Assembly: GCA_020350385.1 (NCBI GenBank)
Contig: CP070714.1
Span: forward strand, 547,135 to 581,760
Reading direction: 5' to 3'
DNA length: 34,626 nt
Source: Candidatus Bathyarchaeota archaeon
Lineage (GTDB): Archaea > Thermoproteota > Bathyarchaeia > Bathyarchaeales > Bathycorpusculaceae
Of the stretch, positions 16,875-25,500 are shown in pieces. Positions within the stretch are counted from its first letter, which is position 1. Each line of letters begins with the position of its first letter. A program made the translations under genes and the position numbers. Under the pieces are notes generated by a model. The model searched no databases, was not told the DNA's origin, and was given only the letters and a program-made list of their open reading frames with translations.

Positions 16875-17306
16875 ATGCCCGCTCGAAAAATGCGCGTAGA
16901 ACTGTTCGATAATGAAGGCAATCGATACACGATAGCCTTCGAGGGTCAAATTACTCGAGATAAGGCTCTCCGCCTGTTAGATCTCGTAGAATTGTTAGGT
17001 GGTATGCCGGGCGAAGGAGCAGCTCATGGAGCTGGTAACGTCTTGGCACGTAATAATCTTTCACGATTCGAAAAGGTTCGTTTAATTATTAAAAACAGTT
17101 TTCCGCTAATTTGGTTCTCTTCAAAGGATGTTCAGTCCGTTTATGAACAGGAGCTTAGGGAACGAATTGGCCTTAGTACCGTTTCAACTTACCTCGCGAG
17201 AATGGTAAATAGAGAGCTGCTTTTGAGAACTGGAAGGGCTAACAACTTGAAATACAAAGTTGCACCGGATATCCCCCAAGCCGCAATAAAGCAGCAGCTG
17301 AAATAG
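16875..17306 (+). CDS. Origin-adjacent winged-helix-type protein
   Basis: From the ATG at 16875 this is 143 aa. The N-terminal 45 residues look like a small beta-rich domain (MRVELFDNEGNRYTIAFEG) followed by a helix (TRDKALRLLDLVELLGG). The C-terminal half (about 60-135) reads like a winged helix: FEKVRLIIKNSFPLIWFSSK, VSTYLARMVNRELLLRTG. The frame also runs upstream to a TTG at 16845, but a TATA-like GCTATAAGTT (16821-16830) favours 16875. A degenerate ORB-like GGTTTATACTGGAA (16862-16875) touches the start. Sulfolobus WhiP is a winged-helix protein beside an origin; this one is much smaller, so the parallel is positional only. Confidence 0.7.
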   Translation: MPARKMRVELFDNEGNRYTIAFEGQITRDKALRLLDLVELLGGMPGEGAAHGAGNVLARNNLSRFEKVRLIIKNSFPLIWFSSKDVQSVYEQELRERIGLSTVSTYLARMVNRELLLRTGRANNLKYKVAPDIPQAAIKQQLK

Positions 17307-17464
17307 AGTAAATAAGGATTTATTTTTAATAAATAATTGTGAATCGCTTTCTAAATTCTTTCAATCACACTAAGATGCAGTACTGCGCTAAAGATAGAAA
17401 ACTTGCATTATTAGGTGATCGCCTCAAACAATTAAGTAGCCAGGGGGCGCTTTCCTAAGAATAG
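17307..17464. other. Convergent spacer
   Basis: A 158-bp AT-rich gap between convergent genes. A T-rich stretch just after the stop (TTTATTTTTAAT, about 17320-17331) may end the plus-strand transcript. Nothing else is seen. Confidence 0.3.
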
Positions 17465-18178
17465 TCACGTTTGCTCACTTTCAGCCTTTTTCAAGAGTTT
17501 TGCCATTTCTTTCTTAACGCTGTACTTGAAAGGGATTTTACCTGTCTCTCTTTCCACATAGCCCTTTTCATACAGTTTCTTCATAAGTCTTGCAGTGTGC
17601 TCTCTGCTGAGATGTACTATATCTTTAATTTCAGGTGCAGTTTTAGCTCCTTCCATCGAAAGTAATTCCAAAACCGTCACTTCCGTATCAGTTAGTGCAG
17701 CCATTGCTTTGTCTCTTTTTATGGGTATTACCGGCTCGCTTTTCCCTTCAGGTTCCAAAAAGAACTTTTGTGCCTGCTCTTCTAACCTAGAGATTCTTGC
17801 TTTTAGAGTTTCATGTGACGCCTCGGCATCCCGCGTCTTATCATCAACCTTTGTTACCCTGGCTACCATACCTGTACTGTTTTCATTGATGGCTTTGATT
17901 TGGCTTTCAAAAGACGTTATTTTCTTTTCTATTTTTCCCACCCGTTTAAGCCCAGCGTCTGCCTTGGACGTGATGCCTTCCACTCTATACGCCATTATCT
18001 CTAGCTTGTCAACTTCTCTTTTAAGTTCTCTATTGAAACTCAGGACGATATCTTCGACCGCTTCTTTTGCTTTCTCGTATTCTTTTTTGGCCTTGCGAAT
18101 TTGTTTGTAATACTCGACTGAAGCGCCTATGGTTGCAGCTAGTAGAACGCCTATGAGTACTAGCAGAAAGTCAGTCAT
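17465..18178 (-). CDS. Membrane-anchored coiled-coil protein with C-terminal HTH
   Basis: This 237-aa protein has three parts: an N-terminal membrane helix (about 3-21, FLLVLIGVLLAATIGASVEY), a long heptad-like coiled coil (about 25-140, rich in Lys, Glu and Ile), and a MarR/ArsR-like winged helix (about 160-235, LTDTEVTVLELLSMEGAKTA, LSREHTARLMKKLYEKGYVE). I use the ATG at 18178 with AAGTGA upstream; a GTG at 18187 is possible. A DNA-binding domain held at the membrane by a coiled coil suggests a membrane-tethered regulator or nucleoid anchor (inference). Its promoter region carries copies of the TGTGA-type motif, so it may regulate itself. Confidence 0.75.
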   Translation of the reverse strand: MTDFLLVLIGVLLAATIGASVEYYKQIRKAKKEYEKAKEAVEDIVLSFNRELKREVDKLEIMAYRVEGITSKADAGLKRVGKIEKKITSFESQIKAINENSTGMVARVTKVDDKTRDAEASHETLKARISRLEEQAQKFFLEPEGKSEPVIPIKRDKAMAALTDTEVTVLELLSMEGAKTAPEIKDIVHLSREHTARLMKKLYEKGYVERETGKIPFKYSVKKEMAKLLKKAESEQT

Positions 18179-18187
18179 AATAGTCAC

Positions 18188-18461
18188 TTCTGTGATTTGT
18201 ACGTGATTTAAACAGTTGCATCACACATCACAGTTTCCCATGGAAAATTTAAGTTTTGCGGTGTTATTGTTCAAAAATCTCGCATGACGTCACACATCAC
18301 AGTTTAGGGTGGATGACTTTCTTTCCTGTCTTGATACTTGGTTGCCGCGGCAATCTTCCATTTTAAGGCTTCTTTTTACAAATTAAGCTTTTATTATGCG
18401 TTATTCCCTGCTGTATTTTTCAAGCAAAAACATTAGGTAATCCTTAGTGTGATTTGTGACG
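18188..18461. promoter_or_regulatory. Intergenic region with repeated TGTGA-type operator motifs
   Basis: Four related sites occur in 274 bp: 18191-18209 (plus, TGTGATTTGTACGTGATTT), 18216-18236 (minus, contains TGTGATGTGTGATGCAA), 18281-18305 (minus, contains TGTGATGTGTGACGTCA) and 18448-18466 (plus, TGTGATTTGTGACGTCACA). The exact 16-mer TCACACATCACAGTTT occurs twice (18221-18236 and 18290-18305). The last site is a near-palindrome and overlaps the end of the upstream gene's terminator region. These look like binding sites for one regulator. Confidence 0.65.
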
Positions 18462-18941
18462 TCACACTACGCGTCCTGATGGACTGGAAAGCCGTTTTAG
18501 GCTTGTTTCGAGCTCTTCGCGTATGATTTCTATGACTTTTATTTGAGCTTTCATTTTTTCGCCCTTGTCTGGTATGTCTTTGTGAGCTTCGACGTATTCA
18601 TGCAGTTTGTTTGCAATTTCAAGATAGGGGTCAAGAGTTGTGCTTTCGAAGACGCCTAGATATCCTAACAGTAATACTGTGTATATTGATTTTATAACGT
18701 TTCCTTTAGACTGTTTTAGTGTTCTATTAAAGGAACCTCGGCTTATTTTTGCCTTTGTTAGCCTTAATCTGGCCTTTTCATCGTACTTTAACTGTTTTCC
18801 TGATATATTTTCGGCTAAAATGTCTATGAGAAGTGTTTCAAGCTGTATTTTTGTTAATTGGCTGTTCTTGGAGAGTATTTTTACAATGGGGTCATTTAAA
18901 GCCCCATTTAACCACGCCTGAACGCTTTCTTTTAGTCTCAA
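18462..18941 (-). CDS. Unknown helical protein, possibly DNA-binding
   Basis: This 159-aa mostly helical protein is basic in the middle. The segment from about 60 to 95 (KARLRLTKAKISRGSFNRTL, KQSKGNVIKSIYTVLLLGYL) looks like a helix-turn-helix followed by a hydrophobic helix. The end is a charged helix (MKAQIKVIEIIREELETSLK). The start is a TTG at 18941 with a strong SD, AGGAGA at 18949-18954, 7 nt upstream, and a TATA box (TATATAAAA, 18996-19004). I do not recognise the family. It shares its surroundings with the membrane-tethered HTH protein and the TGTGA motifs. Confidence 0.7.
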   Translation of the reverse strand: MRLKESVQAWLNGALNDPIVKILSKNSQLTKIQLETLLIDILAENISGKQLKYDEKARLRLTKAKISRGSFNRTLKQSKGNVIKSIYTVLLLGYLGVFESTTLDPYLEIANKLHEYVEAHKDIPDKGEKMKAQIKVIEIIREELETSLKRLSSPSGRVV

Positions 18942-18995
18942 AGTAGTTTCTCCTGCGTAGTCTTAAATGGATACGCTTTTGTATACTAGCTCAAC

Positions 18996-19004
18996 TTTTA
19001 TATA
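18996..19004 (-). promoter_or_regulatory. TATA box for the unknown helical protein
   Basis: TATATAAAA on the minus strand lies about 55 nt before the TTG start, predicting a leader of about 30 nt containing the AGGAGA ribosome site. Confidence 0.55.
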
Positions 19005-19576
19005 TGTTGGGCTTCATCTGACCTTACTAAATATGACCAGCTAACATCCTTTCGCGTAAAATGACCATCCTAGAGAGTCTAAAACGAACTAGAACCTCCA
19101 AAATTCATTGTTTCGAACTTTAAACTAAAATTGGATTGCCAATTCCCAAAAGCCCCAAGGAAAGCCGTCTTTCCACAATGCGTTATCATGCTCAATATTT
19201 TATGATAAAGGCAATACTCAATACATTTTGCTTAGCCGCAAGACTTCACATTTTTACCTTTATTTTTACTGAGCTTTGTTGCACTTAGCAGATATGATTA
19301 GTTGGAAATCTGGAATACAAGTTTTTTGCTTTCAGTTAATTTTCTGCAGGGTCACTTTGAAGATAGGTTAAATTAATCTTTGTTCTAGTTCAGTGGAAAA
19401 CGGTGTTGGCGTATTATAGGGATGTGACATCACTTGTCACAGTGGAATCACGCGTGATTGCTTCTAAATTCTTTGATATCACAACAGATCGTGATGCCAC
19501 TGTGATTTATGTAGAAATGCCATAATACTTGCGCACCTTTGATATCGTATACAAAATGGCTGCCCATCAACTGCGT
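19005..19576. other. 570-bp gene-free region with hairpins and palindromes
   Basis: No coding frame is convincing. Two perfect short hairpins lie close together: AATTGG/CCAATT at 19129-19144 and GGAAAG/CTTTCC at 19159-19174. At the nitrilase end is a cluster of TGTGA-type palindromes (19423-19510, separate entry). The region may hold an RNA gene or a long regulatory leader, but I cannot show either. Confidence 0.4.
19423..19510. promoter_or_regulatory. Cluster of TGTGA/TCACA palindromes
   Basis: The cluster contains TGTGACATCACTTGTCACA (19423-19441), the perfect 14-bp palindrome AATCACGCGTGATT (19446-19459), ATCAC and GTGAT half-sites at 19478-19482 and 19491-19495, and TGTGATTTAT at 19501-19510. 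The first is the same family as the motifs at 18.19-18.47 kb. A TATA-like CCTATAATACG lies just beside it (about 19409-19419) on the minus strand. Confidence 0.55.
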
Positions 19577-20410
19577 CTAGAACAATTCCGCGTGTTTTTT
19601 TAGTTCGTCAAAAAGTTCCGGGCGCAAGTCCCTAAGGGTGGGGACAAAAGTTTCCACAGGTCTAATCTCTCTATAATCAACTTCGCAGATGACAAAGTCT
19701 TCTTCATCATTCTTTGCTTTCACAAGAACTTCCCCTGTTGGGCTTATCAGTCTACTTCCTCCCCAGAATTGCAGTCCATCCTCCACGCCTACCAAGTTAA
19801 CATAAGCAAGGAAGACTGTGTTTTCCAAAGCTCTCGCCGCCGTCAAAATCTCGAAGTACCTTCTGCGAACAGCGGGCGAAGCCGATATAGACACAATCAA
19901 TTCAGCTCCTTTCAATCGCGAAAGGCGACATACTTCTGGGAAGAAAAGGTCGTAGCATATACATAGTCCTATATTTCCTAGTTCCGTGTTAAATGCGGCA
20001 GTCTGATAGCCTTGGCGGAAATACCTTTTCTCTTCGAAGACACTGTGCGTGGGAAGGTACATTTTTCGATATTTGCCGATGCCCCCCTGAGGTCCTACAA
20101 AGACAGCTGTGTTGAATACTGTAGCTTTCGTTTTTTCGCTTAGTTCAGGCATGCCAAAAATGATGTACATCCCTGTTCTTTTTGCCAGATCCTCTATTCT
20201 TTTGGTTGATGGCCCGGGTATTATTTCAGCCAGTTCGTAGATTTGATCTCTGACGACGTAGCCGGTCAATGAAAGTTCTGGAAAAATCACAAGGTCGGCC
20301 GCTTGTTCTTTTGCCTTTATGGTGAACTCTTCGATTCTTCGCAGGTTTTTTTCCTTGTTTTCGCGTTTACTACTTATCTGTGCAAGGACTAACTTGATTT
20401 TTTCTTTCAT
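19577..20410 (-). CDS. Carbon-nitrogen hydrolase (nitrilase superfamily)
   Basis: The 277-aa amidase-type enzyme has the catalytic triad E45 (FPELSLTGY), K116 (KYRKMYLPT) and C152 (CICYDLFFPEV). I use the ATG at 20410 because GGAAGG lies 7 nt upstream; the frame extends to a TTG at 20431 that overlaps the nadE stop. It follows nadE by 17 nt on the same strand. In many organisms a glutaminase domain of this superfamily is fused to the N terminus of NAD synthetase, so this protein may supply ammonia to the adjacent NadE. Other amidase or omega-amidase roles are possible. Confidence 0.88.
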   Translation of the reverse strand: MKEKIKLVLAQISSKRENKEKNLRRIEEFTIKAKEQAADLVIFPELSLTGYVVRDQIYELAEIIPGPSTKRIEDLAKRTGMYIIFGMPELSEKTKATVFNTAVFVGPQGGIGKYRKMYLPTHSVFEEKRYFRQGYQTAAFNTELGNIGLCICYDLFFPEVCRLSRLKGAELIVSISASPAVRRRYFEILTAARALENTVFLAYVNLVGVEDGLQFWGGSRLISPTGEVLVKAKNDEEDFVICEVDYREIRPVETFVPTLRDLRPELFDELKKHAELF

Positions 20411-20427
20411 TCTTTGCCTTCCTAATT

Positions 20428-21327
20428 TCAATACGTGTGCCGAGGAAGCCTAAAATCAGCGCCTACAGTTCTGTATTCGATTTTTGTCGTCAGAGGCATT
20501 CGTCTCTTATGCTCTGCTGAGAGCCATTTGCTTTTCACTTTTTCAATTAGCGCCTTCTCAACGTTTAGCTGTTGGGCTATTTCTTCTGTGGTCATGAACC
20601 GTTCAAGCCCGTAAAGGATGAGGTCAAGCGTTTCGTATTTGATGCCAAGTTCTGTTTCCGCAAGTTGGTTGGGCCAAAGGGCAGGCGTGGAGGGTTTTGC
20701 TGCAAGTTTGGCTGGAAATCCCAAATGTTCAGCGAGTTTTCGAACTTGAGTTTTGTACAAGTCTATTATTGGTGATATGTCGGCGGCCGCATCTCCCCAC
20801 TTAGTGAAGTATCCCATCATGGTTTCTGACTTGTCCGAGCTTCCGCAAACTATTCTGTTGAGTTTATTTGCGTAGTAGTAGAGGTAAATCATTCGGGTTC
20901 TTGCTTTGATGTTGCCTTTGCAAAGATTGTCTGCTTGGTCAAATATGGGTATTGTTTTGTAAAAACTTTCTAAGACAGATGTGATGTCACATATTTGCAT
21001 TTTCAAACCGAATTTCTTTGCAACAAACTTTGCGTCATCAATGTCTTTGGAGTTGTGTGTTTCATTTTCTGGGAGAATAAGCCCTATAACTCGATTCCCT
21101 CCAATTGAGAGGCTAGAAAGTGCTGCTACTGTGCTACTATCGATTCCGCCTGACAGGCCGAGAACTATGCCGTCTGCTCCAGCTTTTTCGATGTATTCTT
21201 TGATGAAACGTCTGATTCTCTTCTCAACTTCAGGTAAATCCAGTTCTAAGACAGAAGGGAGCAACTTCAATTGTGTATCCCATCCCTGCTTTTCTATGGT
21301 CGCAGGCAAGTATTTAAGGGCAAGCAT
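20428..21327 (-). CDS. nadE: NAD+ synthetase
   Basis: The 299-aa enzyme adenylates and amidates nicotinate adenine dinucleotide to NAD+. The ATP-pyrophosphatase P-loop SGGIDSS is at residues 59-65, with further NadE signatures IKARTRMIYLYYYAN, GSSDKSE and YFTKWGDAAADISPI. It lacks a glutaminase domain, so it uses ammonia directly or from a partner; the downstream nitrilase is a candidate. The C terminus (EHKRRMPLTTK) is standard. It is divergent from elf1 with 44 bp between starts. The NAD kinase is also in this window (31890-32735). Confidence 0.93.
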   Translation of the reverse strand: MLALKYLPATIEKQGWDTQLKLLPSVLELDLPEVEKRIRRFIKEYIEKAGADGIVLGLSGGIDSSTVAALSSLSIGGNRVIGLILPENETHNSKDIDDAKFVAKKFGLKMQICDITSVLESFYKTIPIFDQADNLCKGNIKARTRMIYLYYYANKLNRIVCGSSDKSETMMGYFTKWGDAAADISPIIDLYKTQVRKLAEHLGFPAKLAAKPSTPALWPNQLAETELGIKYETLDLILYGLERFMTTEEIAQQLNVEKALIEKVKSKWLSAEHKRRMPLTTKIEYRTVGADFRLPRHTY

Positions 21328-21371
21328 AAATACTAAAGGGTCCTAAATCTACGCCGTAGAAGGCTGTTGTA

Positions 21372-21638
21372 ATGGGGAGAAGAAGGAAAAGAGTAGTTCG
21401 TATCCCTAAGAAGCGTTTGCCTAAGTTCTTTTCTTGCCCTAAATGTGGGAAAGAAACTGTTAGAGTTGAACTTTTCAGAGATGAAAGTCGCGCTGTGGCG
21501 GGTTGTAGTAGCTGTGGCTTTCAGGAAGAATTCCAAGTTAAGCCTGCTCAAGGTGAAGTTGACGTTTACTGCATGCTCACCGATAGAGTTTATAGCCCTT
21601 CAAAAAGAACATCTATAACAAACGCTAAGAATGCTTAG
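21372..21638 (+). CDS. Transcription elongation factor Elf1-like zinc-ribbon protein
   Basis: The 88-aa protein has a basic N terminus (MGRRRKRVVRIPKKRLPKFF) and a four-cysteine zinc ribbon, CPKCGKETV and CSSCGFQ (C22, C25 and the second pair near 45-48). This is the Elf1 arrangement (COG4888) that contacts elongating RNA polymerase. The last codons overlap or abut the next gene's ribosome site, so it is probably co-transcribed with GGGP synthase. Confidence 0.88.
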   Translation: MGRRRKRVVRIPKKRLPKFFSCPKCGKETVRVELFRDESRAVAGCSSCGFQEEFQVKPAQGEVDVYCMLTDRVYSPSKRTSITNAKNA

Positions 21639-21655
21639 TTACGGGGGGTCTAAGA

Positions 21656-22408
21656 ACGGTTCGGCGTGTTGAAAAATATCTTCTCGAGAAAATCAAGGCG
21701 GAGGGCTCGATTCACATGACCCTTGTAGACCCTGAAAAGATAACGCCCCCTCTAGCTGCACGAGTTGCTAAAAACTCAAAAGTCAGCGGAACTTCTGCCA
21801 TAATGATTGGAGGCTCAACTTTTGTTTCGCAGGCTCACCTTGATGGCGTCGTCAAAGCCATTAAACGTGCCGTCAAGATTCCAATAATTCTTTTCCCGAA
21901 CAACATAACGGGAATAAGTCGTTACGCAGATGCTATATGGTTCATGTCTCTTCTGAACTCTGTAGATCCTTACTTCCTTATAGGCGCTCAAATCTTAGGC
22001 GCCCCTCTAGTGAAAAAGTATGGTTTAGAACCGATTTCTATGGGTTACATAATTTTAGGCGAAGGCGGTACCGCTGGCATCATTGGCAAAGCCATCCCCG
22101 TGCCATACAAAAAACCAGAACTCGCAGCTGCACACGCTCTTGCTGGACAGTACCTTGGCATGCACTTCATTTATCTTGAAGGCGGCTCTGGGGCGAAAAA
22201 GCCTGTGCCCCCGGAAATGATCCGAACGGTTAAGAATTTCATCGAAATCCCACTCATAATAGGTGGAGGAGTAAAAACCAAGGCGCAAGCTTTAGCCGCA
22301 GCCTCAGCAGGAGCAGACATCATAGTCACTGGGAACGTCATCGAAAGCACTAGTTCTAAACAAAAAGTTTCTGAAATCATTAATGGCGTTAAAGGAACTG
22401 AGCCCTGA
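21656..22408 (+). CDS. Geranylgeranylglyceryl phosphate synthase, apparent ACG start
   Basis: The enzyme joins geranylgeranyl diphosphate to sn-glycerol-1-phosphate, the first committed step of archaeal ether lipids. TIM-barrel motifs are visible: MTLVDPEK, IMIGGST, IILFPNN, FIYLEGGSGA, LIIGGGVKT and GADIIVTGN. The first conventional start (ATG 21716) begins inside the conserved MTLVDPEK strand; the 20 codons before it (RRVEKYLLEKIKAEGSIH) are typical family sequence. The frame is open to a TAA at 21626-21628 and has no ATG, GTG or TTG there. GGGGGGT (21643-21649) lies 6 nt before an ACG at 21656, taken here as the start. A G6 indel with an ATG at 21631 is the alternative. Confidence 0.88.
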   Translation, partial: TVRRVEKYLLEKIKAEGSIHMTLVDPEKITPPLAARVAKNSKVSGTSAIMIGGSTFVSQAHLDGVVKAIKRAVKIPIILFPNNITGISRYADAIWFMSLLNSVDPYFLIGAQILGAPLVKKYGLEPISMGYIILGEGGTAGIIGKAIPVPYKKPELAAAHALAGQYLGMHFIYLEGGSGAKKPVPPEMIRTVKNFIEIPLIIGGGVKTKAQALAAASAGADIIVTGNVIESTSSKQKVSEIINGVKGTEP

Positions 22409-22529
22409 TAGTTTGCCCTTTTTGAATTGAATCCGCCGAAGTGGCTTCTTCGCTGGGGGCTTTTTTCGATTTTTATGTTAGAAAGCCAAAATAAATGCGT
22501 TGTTAACAATGTTTGGAGGGAACCGCTAC
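22409..22529 (+). promoter_or_regulatory. Spacer with possible terminator and DP2 leader
   Basis: A GAAG/CTTC hairpin (about 22438-22448) is followed by GGGGGCTTTTTTCG (22455-22468), which may end the GGGP synthase transcript. Further on, an AAAATAAATG stretch (about 22488-22497) and GGAGGG (22515-22520) prepare translation of DP2. Confidence 0.35.
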
Positions 22530-25500
22530 TTGAACAGCAAAATGAGCGCAGACTATCAAAATTACGTCGAAACCATGGAGACCCAGCTCAACCAATTGTA
22601 TGCCATAAGTGAGAGCGCCAGGTCAAGAGGGCTTGACCCGTCGTTAAAGACAGAATGTATCATTGCAAAAGACATAGCTGACCTCGTAGAGGGGCTTGTA
22701 GGACCAAAAGAGGTTGCGGTTAGCATCCGTGAATTAAGTGCGAAACTGCAACGGGAAGAAATAGCCTTTAAAGTTGCCGAAGAAATTATTTACGGCAAAT
22801 TCGGGCACATGGAACCAGAAACCGCGGCGGAACAAGCTATACGCACTGCCCTCGCAATATTCACTGAGGGTCTCACAGCAGCTCCAATCCAAGGAGTAGC
22901 TCAAGTAAAAATAAAGGCTAACTTTGATCGAACTAGGTACCTTGCCATATACTTTGCAGGACCAATAAGGGCTGCTGGAGGAACAGATCAAGCGTTGACT
23001 CTTGTTGTTGGAGATTTTGTGCGCCGCCTGCTGGGACTTGACCGATACAAGCCCACGACAGAAGAAATCTCCCGTTTTCTTGAAGAACTAAGATTATATG
23101 AACGCTCAGTGGGGCGCTTCCAATATCATGTTTCAGATGAGGAGGCCAAAAAAGCGCTTCATTGGCTTCCCGTCGAGGTCACTGGCACAGAATCTGATCC
23201 AATAGAAGTTTCTTCCTTCAGAAATCTTCAAAGGGTAGAGACCAACCGTGTAAGAGGCGGAGCCTTGAGAGTCGTTAACGACGGTGTTGTAGGGCGCGCT
23301 CCCAAAGTTCTGAATATTATAGAAAAGCTTGGCTTTCAAGGCTGGGATTGGCTTAGAGAATTTCGCAAGAAATCAGAAAAGAAGTCTGCTGGATTCATGG
23401 ACGACGTAATCGCTGGACGCCCCATTTTCTCCTTCCCTTCCAGACGCGGAGGCTTCAGGCTTAGGTATGGTCGATCACGAAACACAGGGCTTTCAGCGGT
23501 GGGAATTCACCCAGCCACAATGCTTGTGGTGGAACGTTTTCTGGCTGCTGGCACGCAAATGCGCTTAGAACTCCCTGGGAAAGGCGGTGTCGTAGTGCCG
23601 GTGGACGTTCTCGAGCCCTCCATTGTTTTATTGAAGGATGGCTCAGTAGTTCGTGTTTCCCTTGAAAACTTTAAACGCGTAAAGGGCAAGATTGAGAAAA
23701 TTCTGTTTTTAGGCGACATTCTGATCAGTTTCGGCGATTTCCTTTACACTAGCAAAACGCTTTCTCCTTCGGGGTATGTTGAAGAATGGTGGGCAAAAGA
23801 CTTAAAGAAGGCCCTCACGGAAAGATTCGGCGGAAACATCTTAAAAGCCGCTGAAACCGTCAGGCTTTCGGAGGGAAAACTAGGTGCTTTTTTAGAGGCC
23901 CCCTTTTATAACAAGCCTACTGTCAAAGAAGCAATACTGCTGTCCATACACTTTAATGTGCCTATGCATCCGAATTTCACATTCTTCTGGTCAAACCTGT
24001 CGTCAATTCAAGAGGTTGTGATGTTGCGAAAATGGCTTTCAGACGCCGAAGTAATGCTTGACGCTGATACTATTCACAAAATTGTTGGAACAATGGAACC
24101 GAACGTGGCTCAAGCTTTGAGAAAAATTTTTGCGCCGCACAGGCTTTTAGACGGCAAGATCGCTCTGGAAAGAGAAGATGCATGCGCTTTTGCTTTCTGT
24201 CTTGGCTATGGAACTTCTAGAATTGTAAAAGATAGCCAAGCGGAATCCGTGTTGAAGGCGGTTAGTTTCCTTTCCGGCGTGGAGGTCAAGGAGAAGGCGC
24301 CTACGTTTGTGGGTGCGCGTATGGGTCGGCCTGAAAAGGCGAAGAGAAGAGAGATGAAGCCTCTGGTTCACGTTCTTTTTCCAGTAAGCTTAGCTGGAGG
24401 CTCTCGCCGAAATCTTTTGGAAGCGGCAAAAAAAGGATTGGTGTTCGTTGATGTTGTCAAGCGCGAGTGTCCTAACTGCAAGACTTTCACTTTCAAGGTG
24501 AAGTGCGCTGAGTGTGGATGGGAAACGATCGCTCAGAAGAGTTGTCCGCGTTGTGGTAGGACTTTAAAGATTAACCGTTGCCCAACTTGTAAATCTGGCG
24601 CTGTGGCGTACCAGAGGCAGGCAATTAACGTTAAGGACTTGATTGAAGATGCGTGCCGTTTGCTCGGTGTTTCTGTTCCAAAAATCTTGAAGGGAGTTAA
24701 AGGATTAACTAATGAGGATAAGACCCCTGAAATTATCGAAAAGGGTATTTTGCGAGCAAAACACGATTTATCAGTTTACAAGGATGGAACAATTCGATTC
24801 GACACCACTAATACACCCTTAACGCATTTTAAGCCTTCTGAAGTCGAAGTAACCGTTGAAAAGCTTAGGCAACTCGGTTACTCCTACGACGCATACGGTG
24901 CATCTTTAACTAATCCCAACCAGATATGTGAACTTAAAATTCAAGACGTCGTCATCCCACGGAAAGCAGCAAAGTACTTCGTTCAGGTCTCACACTTCAT
25001 AGATGAACTCCTAGCCAAAGTCTACAAACTTCCAAGTTACTACAACATCAAAAGCCCCCATGACCTAGTTGGACACTTGATTATGGGCTTGGCTCCCCAC
25101 ACCTGCGTCAGCATCTTGGGACGCATCGTTGGATTTACTGATCTCAATGTTTGCTACGCCCATCCTATCTGGCACTCAGCCAAACGGCGAGACTGCGATG
25201 GCGATGAGGACACTATTATGCTAGCGTTGGATATGCTTCTTAACTTTTCTCGTAGGTACCTGCCAGCACAGATAGGCGGAATAATGGATGCTCCTTTACT
25301 GCTGATTCCTTTTGTTAACACCAAGGAAGTACAGCGGCAAGCTCATGATTTTGACGTTAGTGGAGCGTACCCTCTTGAATTTTACGAAAAGACTTTGGAA
25401 AGAGCCGAAGCTAAGCAAGTCAGCTCCATTATGGACCTTGTCAGCCACAGGCTTGGAACTGAAGGGCAGTTTGAAGGGTTCAAATTTACCACGCCTGCTT

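Noticed and set aside
20978-20996. TGTGATGTCACA palindrome inside nadE
   Set aside because: It encodes conserved nadE residues and lies alone within a gene, so I do not count it with the intergenic operator family.
25130-25270. Possible intein in DP2 at the catalytic site
   Set aside because: RRDCDGDEDT is continuous with flanking conserved sequence and the total length (1138 aa) fits an intein-free DP2.
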